From NCBI GenBank assembly GCA_900542625.1, contig UQOH01000034.1, positions 1 to 22,102 of the forward strand: DNA of 22,102 nt, read 5' to 3'. How positions within the stretch are numbered: position 1 is the stretch's first letter; the number at the start of each line of letters is the position of its first letter. The position numbers and the translations under genes are program-made. This document shows, piece after piece, positions 1-8,079 of this stretch. The DNA comes from an uncultured Fusobacterium sp. (GTDB lineage Bacteria; Fusobacteriota; Fusobacteriia; Fusobacteriales; Fusobacteriaceae). The notes beneath the pieces were generated by a model, which worked only from the letters and a program-made list of their open reading frames with translations, did no database searches and had not been told where the DNA came from.

Positions 1-50
1 GTGAGCAATATAAATCTGCTGATATTTTTACGAAGAGAATTTTATTTCTC
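1..50. repeat. Dispersed palindromic repeat, copy 1 (one end only)
   Basis: The window opens with GTGAGCAATATAAAT, followed by CTGATA plus a T run and then AAGAGAATTTTATTT. The same series occurs at 13094-13143, in a shorter form at 15311-15360, and on the opposite strand at 22001-22049. In the two complete copies this is the right-hand terminal arm of an inverted repeat. Here only that arm is present, so the rest of the element should lie left of the window. No coding potential is visible. Confidence 0.7.
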
Positions 51-101
51 AGCTCGAGTTATATTTACAAATAAATTTCTATCGGAGTTTTGTTATAAAG
101 C

Positions 102-135
102 AGAAAAAAGGGAACTGTTTCCAATCCCCTCTTCT
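102..135 (-). terminator. Probable Rho-independent terminator after galT
   Basis: Read leftwards, AGAAGAGGGGA (135-125) can pair, with wobble pairs and one bulge, with the TTCCCTTTTTTCT side (114-102). The 3' arm contains a run of six T. It lies about 45 bases past the galT stop, where the galKT transcript should end. The stem is imperfect, so the call is moderate. Confidence 0.5.
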
Positions 136-179
136 CTTACTGTTTATAATTAATATTTTAGGTTGTAATATTATTAATC

Positions 180-1691
180 TTATAAAGATTCAATAAATCT
201 TCTGTATCCTGCTTTTCCCTCTTCATCTTGTTTATACACTCCTGCATTTTCCAATACTTTAGAGAAAGCAATTCCAATTTCAACTTTAATTATATTTTCT
301 ATGTTTTCAGCTGTAATATCATTATATTTAGCCAAAATTTCTTCACACCAGTCAGCGTGTTTTTCAACTTTTTCATTAGCTCTGATTAATTCAGCAGCAT
401 TAGGTTTAACCATAAGCTCTTCTAATATTCCGATTTCCTCTTTAAGTCTTCCCGGAAGAACAGCAAGTCCCATTACCTCAATAAGCCCGATGTTCTCTTT
501 TTTGATATGATGAAGTTCTTGGTGAGGGTGGAATATTCCAAGAGGATATTCTTCAGATGTTCTGTTGTTTCTTAGAACTAAATCTATTTCATAGTCTTCG
601 CCTTTTTTTCTTGCAATAGGAGTAATTGTGTTGTGAGGTGTATCTCCTGTAAATGCAGAGATTTCACATTTAATGTCGCTGTATCCTCTCCATGCAGTAA
701 GGATTTTATCTGATAAATCAACTAATTTTTCTTTAGATTTTCCTCTTAAACGGATAACAGACATAGGCCATTTAACTTTTTCAACAGCTACATCTTCAAA
801 TCCTTTTATAGTGAAAGTTTCTTCAGCTTTTGCCATAGCCATTGGGAACTCATGGTGTCCTCCTTGGAAGTGGTCGTGGCTTAAAATAGAACCTCCAACT
901 ATTGGAAGATCTGCATTTGAACCAACGAAATAGTGAGGGTAAATATCTACAAATTCCAATACTCTTTCAAAACTTCCTCTGTCTATTTTCATAGGTCTGT
1001 GAATTCCAGAGAATAAAATACAGTGCTCATTATAGTAAACGTATGGAGAGTATTGTAAAAACCACTCTTCATTTGTTAATGTTACAGGAATTATTCTGTG
1101 GTTTTGTCTTGCAGGGTGATTCATTCTTCCTGCATATCCTTCATTTTCTTTGCAAAGAAGGCATTTAGGGTATGAAGATTGAGGAGCAAGTTTTGCTTTT
1201 GCAATATCTCTTGGGTCTTTTTCAGGCTTAGAAAGATTTACTGTAATCTCAATATCTCCATATTCTGTATCAGCTAACCAGTGAAGGTTTTTAGCAATTC
1301 TGTCTACTCTGATATAGTTTGTATTTTGAGAGAAAGCATAGTAATTATCAGTAGCTGTCATAGGAGATACTTTATAATCTTCTTTGAATTTTCTGATAAC
1401 TTCACTTGGTCTTGGAGTAAGTTCTCCCATAATTTTTGTATCAAATAAATCTCTTTCATCAAAAGTATTTTCTATAAGACCTTTTTCAGCAGCCCAGTCA
1501 CACATTCTGCTTACAATGTCATAAGGCTTTTCAATTTCAAAAGTTTCTGTTACAGTTTCACAGTCATCAAGTCCGAAAACTGAAAGAAGTTTGTTTCTGC
1601 TGTAAGTAACATCTTCTTTTTCTATTAATTTCACACTCTCAGCAAAAGCTAAAAGTTTTTCAATTTCTAAATAAATATTTATATTTTCCAT
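180..1691 (-). CDS. galT: UTP--hexose-1-phosphate / galactose-1-phosphate uridylyltransferase (type 2 GalT)
   Basis: This cytoplasmic Leloir enzyme exchanges UMP between UDP-glucose and galactose 1-phosphate. The protein is about 503 residues, the length of the longer type 2 family of low-GC bacteria rather than the roughly 350-residue E. coli type. The HIT-superfamily active site reads S-H-D-H-F-Q near residues 271-276; by analogy with E. coli His166 the second His would carry the uridylyl group. A CxxC pair (KCLLC) near residues 177-180 is a possible metal site. An ATG at 1697 would also be in frame. The ATG at 1691 is preferred because AGGTGA lies six bases before it, and it overlaps the galK stop as TAATG, implying translational coupling. 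The gene appears co-transcribed with galK. Family assignment is firm; no domain looks broken. Confidence 0.95.
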   Translation of the reverse strand: MENINIYLEIEKLLAFAESVKLIEKEDVTYSRNKLLSVFGLDDCETVTETFEIEKPYDIVSRMCDWAAEKGLIENTFDERDLFDTKIMGELTPRPSEVIRKFKEDYKVSPMTATDNYYAFSQNTNYIRVDRIAKNLHWLADTEYGDIEITVNLSKPEKDPRDIAKAKLAPQSSYPKCLLCKENEGYAGRMNHPARQNHRIIPVTLTNEEWFLQYSPYVYYNEHCILFSGIHRPMKIDRGSFERVLEFVDIYPHYFVGSNADLPIVGGSILSHDHFQGGHHEFPMAMAKAEETFTIKGFEDVAVEKVKWPMSVIRLRGKSKEKLVDLSDKILTAWRGYSDIKCEISAFTGDTPHNTITPIARKKGEDYEIDLVLRNNRTSEEYPLGIFHPHQELHHIKKENIGLIEVMGLAVLPGRLKEEIGILEELMVKPNAAELIRANEKVEKHADWCEEILAKYNDITAENIENIIKVEIGIAFSKVLENAGVYKQDEEGKAGYRRFIESL

Positions 1692-2872
1692 TAGCATTCA
1701 CCTAACTTTCTTGAACCGTCTCCAACGTTAGCAACATAGAAATCAGCAACAAGTCCAGTTTCTTTAGTGTATTTTTCTCCGACATTTTTTATAAATTCAT
1801 CAATAAATTCATTTTTAACAAGACTTACTGCACATCCTCCAAATCCTGCACCAGTCATTCTTGCTCCAACAGTTCCTTCCTGCTCCCAAGCAGCAGCAAC
1901 TATTGCATCAAGTTCTTTTCCAGTTACTTCATAATCATCTCTTAAAGATATATGAGATGCGTTCATTAATTTTCCAAAAGCCTCAATATTATTTTCTTTT
2001 AAGTTTTTAACACTGTCAAGAACTCTTACATTTTCAGAAACAGCGTGTCTTACTCTTGGAAGAGCCTCTTCAGATTTTATAAATCCTTTTGCCTCTTCAA
2101 AATCAGCCATTGTCATATCACAAAGGTGATTGATTTTCTTTCCAGCCTCTTGAATATCTTTTAAAGCTCCCTCACAAGATGATCTTCTTTCGTTATATTT
2201 AGAATCTGCAAGTCCTCTTCTTTTGTTTGTGTTCATTATAACTATTGAAATTCCATCTAATTTTACTGGAACATAATCATATTCTAATGTGTCACAGTTA
2301 AGAAGAATAGCTTTATCCTCTTTTCCCATTCCAACAGCAAACTGATCCATAATACCGCAGCTTACTCCGATAAATTGATTTTCAGCCTGTTGTCCGTATT
2401 TAACTATATCTATCATAGAAACTTTATCATTAAGCCCAGCTATTTCTCTTAAGATTGTTCCCATTAAAACTTCAAGAGATGCTGAAGATGAAAGCCCTGC
2501 TCCATTTGGTATGTTTCCGAAAAATACTATATCTGCTCCATTTTCTATATTATATCCGTTTTTTATAAATGCATCGATTACACCTTTACAGTAATCTGCC
2601 CATACATCTGTCTTTATTAATTTTTCTAAAGAAAATTCTATTACTCCGTCTTTTTCAAAATTCATAGAATACATTCTGAATGTTTTGTCTTCTCTTCTTC
2701 TGCAAACTGCGTATGTACCAAAACTTAATGCACATGGGAAAACATATCCGCCATTATAATCTATGTGTTCTCCAATTAAATTAACTCTTCCTGGAGTGAA
2801 GAAAATCTCTTTTTTACCCTCAGTTCCAAAAATCTCATTAAATTTTTCAACAACCTGCATTTCAACTGCCAT
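1691..2872 (-). CDS. galK: Galactokinase
   Basis: Phosphorylates alpha-D-galactose with ATP to galactose 1-phosphate, the first committed Leloir step, in the cytoplasm. The 393-residue protein is full length. It shows the galactokinase signature GRVNLIGEHIDYNGG (28-42), the GHMP ATP loop PNGAGLSSSAS (122-132), CGIMDQF (172-178) with the predicted catalytic Asp176, and the C-terminal GARMTGAGFGG motif near 340. The start is supported by TTAGGAGG seven bases upstream. It is first in a leftward galKT pair, divergent from the ROK regulator, with a recognisable promoter in the 190-base gap. Galactose control by that regulator is likely but inferred. Confidence 0.97.
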   Translation of the reverse strand: MAVEMQVVEKFNEIFGTEGKKEIFFTPGRVNLIGEHIDYNGGYVFPCALSFGTYAVCRRREDKTFRMYSMNFEKDGVIEFSLEKLIKTDVWADYCKGVIDAFIKNGYNIENGADIVFFGNIPNGAGLSSSASLEVLMGTILREIAGLNDKVSMIDIVKYGQQAENQFIGVSCGIMDQFAVGMGKEDKAILLNCDTLEYDYVPVKLDGISIVIMNTNKRRGLADSKYNERRSSCEGALKDIQEAGKKINHLCDMTMADFEEAKGFIKSEEALPRVRHAVSENVRVLDSVKNLKENNIEAFGKLMNASHISLRDDYEVTGKELDAIVAAAWEQEGTVGARMTGAGFGGCAVSLVKNEFIDEFIKNVGEKYTKETGLVADFYVANVGDGSRKLGEC

Positions 2873-2886
2873 TTTTAATCCTCCTA

Positions 2887-2898
2887 AGAATTTATTCT
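2887..2898. promoter_or_regulatory. Inverted repeat after the galK -10 box, candidate operator
   Basis: AGAAT-TT-ATTCT is a perfect 5-bp inverted repeat starting 8 bases downstream of the galK -10 box and just before the ribosome binding site. A similar AGAAT/ATTCT repeat with a longer centre lies 9 bases after the mglB -10 box. The match is short and the DNA AT-rich, so this is tentative. Confidence 0.35.
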
Positions 2899-2906
2899 GT
2901 ACAGAT

Positions 2907-2935
2907 ATTATACTTTATGTTAAAAAAAATATAAA
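2907..2935 (-). promoter_or_regulatory. galKT promoter
   Basis: Read leftwards, TTTATA (2935-2930) and a perfect TATAAT (2912-2907) are separated by 17 bases, about 35 bases before the galK start. The -35 box is weak (4 of 6), typical of a promoter that could need activation or be repressible. Confidence 0.55.
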
Positions 2936-3006
2936 ACATTTTAATAAAAATATGGTATACTTAATTAAATAAATTTATAAAGTCACTGTTTTATTTATTT
3001 TTTGTT

Positions 3007-3035
3007 TTGACAAAAGCCAATAAATGTATTAAAAA
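3007..3035 (+). promoter_or_regulatory. Promoter of the ROK regulator-galM unit
   Basis: A perfect TTGACA (3007-3012) is followed after 17 bases by the weak -10 TAAAAA (3030-3035). It lies just upstream of the AGAGGTG ribosome binding site at 3052-3058. The rest of the divergent gap (2936-3006) is AT-rich with no further clear signal. Confidence 0.5.
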
Positions 3036-3062
3036 TAATAATAACAGATGTAGAGGTGTTAT

Positions 3063-4274
3063 ATGAAGCAAAGTGTAAGAGAAGAAGAAATTCTCAGAAT
3101 AATTAAAGAAAGAAAAACAATTTCTCGGCTGGAACTGGCAGAATTATTTGACTTAACACCTGCTAGAATTTCTAAAATAATAAAATCTTTATTAGATAAA
3201 AAAATTATTTTGGAAAGAAACATTGGAGTATCCACAGGAGGAAGACCACCTATAATACTCACAATAAATGAGCAGATTTTTGGAGATGTTATGGGGCTTA
3301 ATCTTGCTCCTAAAAATATCTTTCTTACTGTCGGTAAAATAAACGGAGATATAAGCAAAAGAAAAAAATATTCTTTGGAAAAAATAAAAGATGATGATAT
3401 TCTTGCTTTTATTGACAAGGTGATTGCAAATACTCTGGCAGCTGAAAAGAAAATAGGAGTTATCACAATAATAATAACAGGATTTGTTGATCAGAAAAAA
3501 GGAACCTCTATTATGTCTCCTCACTATAAATGGAGAAACTTAAACATAGTAAAACATATAGAGGACAAATTCAAACTTCCTGTGCTCCTTGAACATGATG
3601 TAAGAGCTATGGCACTTACAGAACAGCAGATAGGATCCTGCAGAGGTATTGATAATTTTGTTATTTTTAATATCTGTGAAGGAATAGGAACATGCACCTG
3701 CATTGACGGAAATATATACAGAGGTTTCAACTCCATAGCAGGAGAGATGGGACACATTGTTATAAATACCAGCAGTATAAGAAAATGCTCCTGTGGAAAA
3801 AGAGGCTGTCTTGAGGCAGAATCCTCCAACACAGCAATTATCAACAGAATTACATCAGATATAAAAATTGGAAAATACAGCATGCTTAAAGATATATTGG
3901 CTAAAAAAGGTTCTCTTGACATGAATGATATTCTTTTAGCAGTTAAAAAACGTGACTTTTTAGCTATACAGGTTACAAACGAGGCTGTGGAATATATAGC
4001 CCAAGGACTTAATATATTAGTTTCTATTATTGATCCTGAAAAAATTATTTTGGTAGGAGAGATTTTTACCAGCAAATTTTTAATGGATACCCTTAAATTT
4101 GAGTTAAATAAATTTTCTTTAGAATTTCAAAAATGTGTTATAGAACCAACCAAACTTGGAGATGAGTTATTTTATTACTCACCTATCGCAGTAGTAGTGA
4201 AGAACATATTTGAAAACAGAGAATTTACTAAGAAATATATAACAAAAATAGGGGGCAAATATGATTTCGACTAA
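3063..4274 (+). CDS. ROK-family transcriptional regulator (NagC/XylR type)
   Basis: A 403-residue sugar-responsive DNA-binding protein. Residues 1-70 form a winged helix-turn-helix (REEEILRIIKERKTISRLEL... then GGRPP near 59-63), followed by a ROK domain. The zinc site is present: GEMGH (His231) and CSCGKRGC with Cys242, Cys244 and Cys249. The N-terminal phosphate-binding motif of ROK kinases (DxGxT type) is degenerate (GLNLAPKN, 78-85), as expected for a regulator rather than a kinase. Its place between galKT and galM-mglBAC makes it the obvious candidate regulator of galactose genes, but the effector and the sign of control cannot be read from sequence. The last 14 bases overlap galM, so the two are probably translationally coupled. 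Confidence 0.9.
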   Translation: MKQSVREEEILRIIKERKTISRLELAELFDLTPARISKIIKSLLDKKIILERNIGVSTGGRPPIILTINEQIFGDVMGLNLAPKNIFLTVGKINGDISKRKKYSLEKIKDDDILAFIDKVIANTLAAEKKIGVITIIITGFVDQKKGTSIMSPHYKWRNLNIVKHIEDKFKLPVLLEHDVRAMALTEQQIGSCRGIDNFVIFNICEGIGTCTCIDGNIYRGFNSIAGEMGHIVINTSSIRKCSCGKRGCLEAESSNTAIINRITSDIKIGKYSMLKDILAKKGSLDMNDILLAVKKRDFLAIQVTNEAVEYIAQGLNILVSIIDPEKIILVGEIFTSKFLMDTLKFELNKFSLEFQKCVIEPTKLGDELFYYSPIAVVVKNIFENREFTKKYITKIGGKYDFD

Positions 4275-5313
4275 TAAAAAAAAATGGGGTATTACAAAAA
4301 ACGGCGAAGAAGTATACTGTTACACACTTAAAAATGAATTTGCTGAAATTGAAATACTTAACTACGGAGGAATTATAAAAAAAATAATGACTCCTGACAA
4401 AAATGGAAAATTTGAAAATATTGTTTTAGGATTTGATGAAATAAAAGGATATGAAGAACGTTCACCGCATTTTGGTGCAGTTGTTGGAAGAACAGCAGGA
4501 AGAACTAAAAAGGGTGAATTAATAATTAATGGAAAATTATATCAGCTTGGTATTAACAACGGAAATAACAATCTGCATGGATATCCTGAGTATTACGGAC
4601 AGAAAATATGGAATGCAGAGCTTACGGAAGAGGGAAGCAAAGCTGTTCTGACTTTAAAAAGAACATCCCCTCATCTTGAAGCAGGTTATCCGGGAAAAGT
4701 GGATTTCACCATTAAATATATTTTAGAAGATAACGTATTGATTCTTGAATATGAAGGAATACCAGACAGAGAAACATATATAAACTTAACTAACCATACA
4801 TATTTTAATTTAAGCGGAAACTGCAAAGAGGACATTGGAAATCAAATATTAACACTTTTCTGTGATGAGTATCTTGAAGTTAATGAAGAAACTCTTCCTG
4901 TAAAAATATCACCAGTTGATAAATCTATTTTTGATTTAAGAGCAGGAAGAAAATTTAATGAATTTTTTACTTCTGAAGATAAACAGGCAGTCATTGTAAA
5001 TCATGGTATTGATCATCCATTTGTTCTTTCTCACAAAGAAAAAATTGATGCACTGTGTATTGATGAAAAAAGCGGAAGAACTCTTAAAATGGTAACTGAC
5101 CAGCCTGTGACTGTTATCTATACAGGAAACTATCTTGACGAAGCAGGAGAGATTGCAGACGGGGTTTTGTGCAGAAATCATTTTGGTTTCTGTTTAGAAA
5201 CACAAGACTATCCAGATGTTCTTAAATTTATTCCTGAAAAAAGTAAAATATACAATTTAAATAAAAAATATTATCAAAAAACGGCTTTCATTTTCAATGA
5301 TTCTGTTAAATAA
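4261..5313 (+). CDS. galM: Aldose 1-epimerase (galactose mutarotase)
   Basis: Interconverts beta- and alpha-D-galactose so that GalK receives the alpha anomer. The 350-residue length is normal. The predicted catalytic residues are visible: His106 in NNLHG, His179 in NLTNHTYFNL and Glu313 in CLETQDYPD, with the typical early NYGG and VVGRTAGR motifs. No signal peptide is seen, so it is cytoplasmic. The start is preceded by the G-rich site AGGGGG and lies inside the end of the ROK gene. The mglB promoter starts only 15 bases after its stop, with no hairpin between, so read-through into mglBAC is possible. Confidence 0.95.
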   Translation: MISTNKKKWGITKNGEEVYCYTLKNEFAEIEILNYGGIIKKIMTPDKNGKFENIVLGFDEIKGYEERSPHFGAVVGRTAGRTKKGELIINGKLYQLGINNGNNNLHGYPEYYGQKIWNAELTEEGSKAVLTLKRTSPHLEAGYPGKVDFTIKYILEDNVLILEYEGIPDRETYINLTNHTYFNLSGNCKEDIGNQILTLFCDEYLEVNEETLPVKISPVDKSIFDLRAGRKFNEFFTSEDKQAVIVNHGIDHPFVLSHKEKIDALCIDEKSGRTLKMVTDQPVTVIYTGNYLDEAGEIADGVLCRNHFGFCLETQDYPDVLKFIPEKSKIYNLNKKYYQKTAFIFNDSVK

Positions 5314-5327
5314 ATAAAAAAAGTGTA

Positions 5328-5356
5328 TTGACAAAATACAAATTAAAAAGTATATT
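5328..5356 (+). promoter_or_regulatory. Strong mglBAC promoter
   Basis: A perfect TTGACA (5328-5333), 17 bases of spacing, then TATATT (5351-5356). This is one of the best sigma-70-type promoters in the window. The leader from the predicted start site to the mglB ATG is roughly 85 bases. Confidence 0.75.
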
Positions 5357-5364
5357 AGAATAGA

Positions 5365-5381
5365 AAGAATTAAAAATTCTT
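5365..5381. promoter_or_regulatory. Perfect inverted repeat at the mgl transcription start, candidate operator
   Basis: AAGAATT-AAA-AATTCTT is a perfect 7-bp inverted repeat with a 3-base centre, starting 8 bases after the -10 box. It could be a repressor site for the ROK protein or a short 5' hairpin in the mRNA. It resembles the galK repeat at 2887-2898 in half-site and position, but with a centre 3 bases longer. Confidence 0.45.
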
Positions 5382-5448
5382 AAAAAATTTAATGAGTATT
5401 AAGATAAAAACATAAGGTGTATTATAAAAACTTAGGAGGTAATTTTAT

Positions 5449-6468
5449 ATGAAAAAAGCAAGTATCTTTTTAGGAGCAGTTATTTTAGCAGCAGGACTTG
5501 TAGGGTGCGGAGGAGAAAAGAAAGCTGAAGAAGCTAAAGCTCCTGCAAAATTAAGAGTAGGTCTTACAGCTTACAAATATGACGATAACTTTATCGCTCT
5601 ATTCAGACAAGTAGTAAGTGACGAAGCAGCTAAAGTTGCTGACAAAGTTGATTTACAAATGAACGACTCTCAAAACAGCCAAACTACACAAAATGACCAA
5701 ATAGATGTTATGTTATCAAAAGGTGTTGATTCTCTTGCTATCAACCTAGTTGACCCAGCATCAGGAGCAACAGTTCTTGAAAAAATAAAAGCAGAAGGAG
5801 TACCAGTAGTATTCTATAACAAAAGACCTGATCAATCAGTTATCGATTCTTATGACAAAGCTTACTATGTAGGAATCGACCCTAACGCTCAAGGAATTGC
5901 TCAAGGAGAATTAATTGCTAAACTTTGGAAAGAAAATCCAGCTCTTGACCTTAACAAAGACGGTGTTATCCAATACGTTATGTTAAAAGGAGAACCTGGA
6001 CACCCAGACGCTGAAGCAAGAACAATATACTCAGTAAAAACTCTTAACGAAATGGGAATTGCTACTGAAGAATTACACTTAGACGCAGCTCTATGGGATA
6101 CAGCTATGGCAAAAGACAAAATGGACGCTTGGTTATCAGGACCTAACGGAGATAAAATAGAAGTTGTTATCTGTAACAACGACGGAATGGCTTTAGGAGC
6201 TATCGAATCTATGAAAGCATTCGGAAAAGCTTTACCAGTATTTGGTGTTGACGCTTTACCAGAAGCTCTAGTTAAAATTGAAGCTGGAGAAATGGCAGGA
6301 ACAGTTCTTAACGACGCTAAAGGTCAAGGAACAGCTACATTTGATATCGCTGTTAACCTTGCAGCAGGAAAACCAGCAACAGAAGGAACTGATTTAGTTC
6401 TTGAAAATAAAGTTTTACTAGTTCCAAGTATTGGAATTGACAAATCTAACGTAGCTCAATTCAAATAA
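5449..6468 (+). CDS. mglB: Galactose/methyl-galactoside (glucose) binding protein, predicted lipoprotein
   Basis: The 339-residue substrate-binding component of the MglABC importer. It begins with a lipoprotein signal peptide (KK, hydrophobic stretch, LVGC with lipidated Cys20), so it should be membrane-anchored, unlike the soluble E. coli MglB. The body is very close to E. coli MglB. It has the EF-hand-like calcium loop DLNKDGVIQ (Asp167, Asn169, Asp171, Gln175) with Glu238 as the distal ligand, KGEPGHPDAEAR after it, and FGVDALPEAL near the end. The start is fixed by CTTAGGAGG. Codons are rich in AAC and GAC, as in a highly expressed gene. It is first in mglBAC, followed by a hairpin that may keep its transcript more abundant than mglAC. 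Confidence 0.96.
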   Translation: MKKASIFLGAVILAAGLVGCGGEKKAEEAKAPAKLRVGLTAYKYDDNFIALFRQVVSDEAAKVADKVDLQMNDSQNSQTTQNDQIDVMLSKGVDSLAINLVDPASGATVLEKIKAEGVPVVFYNKRPDQSVIDSYDKAYYVGIDPNAQGIAQGELIAKLWKENPALDLNKDGVIQYVMLKGEPGHPDAEARTIYSVKTLNEMGIATEELHLDAALWDTAMAKDKMDAWLSGPNGDKIEVVICNNDGMALGAIESMKAFGKALPVFGVDALPEALVKIEAGEMAGTVLNDAKGQGTATFDIAVNLAAGKPATEGTDLVLENKVLLVPSIGIDKSNVAQFK

Positions 6469-6488
6469 AAATTATAAGTAAATGCTTG

Positions 6489-6517
6489 AGAGAGAGTGTA
6501 AACATTTCACTCTCTCT
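6489..6517 (+). promoter_or_regulatory. Intercistronic hairpin between mglB and mglA
   Basis: AGAGAGAGTG (6489-6498) and CACTCTCTCT (6508-6517) form a perfect 10-bp stem around a 9-base loop. Only a weak T-rich stretch follows, so it looks like an mRNA stabiliser or partial attenuator rather than a full terminator. It would let mglB be expressed above mglA and mglC, as binding proteins usually are. Confidence 0.65.
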
Positions 6518-6550
6518 TTCTATATAAGAAACAAATGTAAAGGAGATAAT

Positions 6551-8056
6551 ATGGAAAACACAAAATACTTATTGGTAATGGATAATATCTCTAAGGAATT
6601 CCCAGGTGTTAAGGCTTTAGATGGTGTAAATCTAAATGTAAGACCTCATAGTGTTCATGCTCTGATGGGAGAAAACGGAGCTGGGAAATCAACTCTTATG
6701 AAATGTTTATTCGGAATATATAAAAAAGACGGTGGAAAAATTCTTTTAGACGGTAAAGAAATTAACTTTACTTCTGCTAAAGAAGCTCTTGATAACGGAG
6801 TATCAATGGTTCACCAAGAATTAAACCAAGTTACTCAAAGAAACGTTCTTGACAATATCTGGCTTGGAAGATTCCCTATGAAAGGGGCATTTGTTGATGA
6901 GAAAAAAATGTATGATGATACAGTTAAAATCTTCAAAGACTTGGATATTGACGTTGATCCTCGTCTTAAAGTAGCAGATCTTTCTGTATCACAAAGACAG
7001 ATGATAGAAATAGCAAAAGCTGTTTCTTACAATTCAAAAATAATAGTTATGGACGAACCTACTTCATCTTTAACAGAAAACGAAGTTAAACACTTATTCA
7101 AGATTATAAATAAGTTAAGAGATAACGGATGCGGAATTGTCTATATCTCTCACAAAATGGAAGAAATTAAAGAAATTTCTGATGACATTACAATAATGAG
7201 AGACGGTAAATGGGTTGCAACAGAATCAGTTGCTGAACTTACAACTGATCAAATCATAAACATGATGGTTGGTAGAGACCTTACTAATCGTTTCCCTCCA
7301 AAAGATAATGAAATCAAAGAAGTTATCTTAAAAGTTGAAAATCTTTGTGCTCTTCACCAGCCTTCATTAAAAGAGGCAAGTTTTGAACTTCATAAAGGTG
7401 AAATTTTAGGAGTTGCAGGACTTGTTGGTTCAAAAAGAACAGACATTGTTGAAACTTTATTCGGTATAAGAGAGAAAGCAGCCGGAAAAATTATCCTTAA
7501 CGGAAAAGAAGTTAAAAACAGAACTCCAAATGAAGCAATTAAAAACGGTTTCGCTCTTGTTACAGAGGAACGTAGAGCAACTGGTATATTCAGCATGCTT
7601 GATATAAAAGTAAACTCTATTGTTTCAAATATCGACCATTATAAAAATAAATTATTTGGACTTCTTAACAATAAAAAAATGTGCGACGATACTAAATGGG
7701 TTATTGAAAGTATGAGAGTTAAAACTCCTTCTCAGTCAACAGCAATCGGAACTCTTTCTGGAGGAAACCAACAGAAAGTAATTTTAGGAAGATGGCTTCT
7801 TACTGAGCCTGATGTATTAATGCTTGACGAACCTACAAGAGGTATTGACGTTGGAGCTAAATATGAAATTTATCAGCTTATGATAGACCTTGCTAAAAAA
7901 GATAAGGGAATCATAATGATTTCTTCAGAAATGCCTGAGCTTTTAGGTGTTACTGACAGAATTCTGGTAATGAGTAATGGTAGAGTTGCCGGAATAGTAA
8001 ACACAAAAGAAACTTCACAGGAAGAGATACTGACTCTTTCTGCTAAATATTTATAA
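6551..8056 (+). CDS. mglA: Galactose/methyl-galactoside importer ATP-binding protein
   Basis: A 501-residue tandem ABC ATPase that powers MglC. The first domain has Walker A GENGAGKST (Lys46), the degenerate signature LSVSQRQ, then VMDEPTSSLT. The second has a degenerate Walker A region (GLVGSKRTD), a canonical LSGGNQQK and LMLDEPTRGID. This asymmetry is typical of the sugar-importer RbsA/MglA/AraG family. The frame stays open back to 6482 across the hairpin, but the start at 6551 is chosen because AAAGGAG lies just before it and MENTKYLLVMDNISKEFPG aligns with family N termini. mglC follows 23 bases later with its own ribosome binding site. Confidence 0.96.
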   Translation: MENTKYLLVMDNISKEFPGVKALDGVNLNVRPHSVHALMGENGAGKSTLMKCLFGIYKKDGGKILLDGKEINFTSAKEALDNGVSMVHQELNQVTQRNVLDNIWLGRFPMKGAFVDEKKMYDDTVKIFKDLDIDVDPRLKVADLSVSQRQMIEIAKAVSYNSKIIVMDEPTSSLTENEVKHLFKIINKLRDNGCGIVYISHKMEEIKEISDDITIMRDGKWVATESVAELTTDQIINMMVGRDLTNRFPPKDNEIKEVILKVENLCALHQPSLKEASFELHKGEILGVAGLVGSKRTDIVETLFGIREKAAGKIILNGKEVKNRTPNEAIKNGFALVTEERRATGIFSMLDIKVNSIVSNIDHYKNKLFGLLNNKKMCDDTKWVIESMRVKTPSQSTAIGTLSGGNQQKVILGRWLLTEPDVLMLDEPTRGIDVGAKYEIYQLMIDLAKKDKGIIMISSEMPELLGVTDRILVMSNGRVAGIVNTKETSQEEILTLSAKYL

Positions 8057-8079
8057 TCGAAAGTAATAAGGAGAGAATT

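Noticed and set aside
3005..3015. TTTTG-A-CAAAA palindrome at the ROK promoter and TGTATT/AATACA around the mglB -35 box as operators
   Set aside because: TTGACA followed by A is itself nearly palindromic, so such repeats arise from the -35 consensus in AT-rich DNA.
6482..6550. Upstream extension of the mglA reading frame by 23 codons
   Set aside because: It runs through the intercistronic hairpin, has no ribosome binding site, and the family N terminus starts at 6551, which has AAAGGAG.
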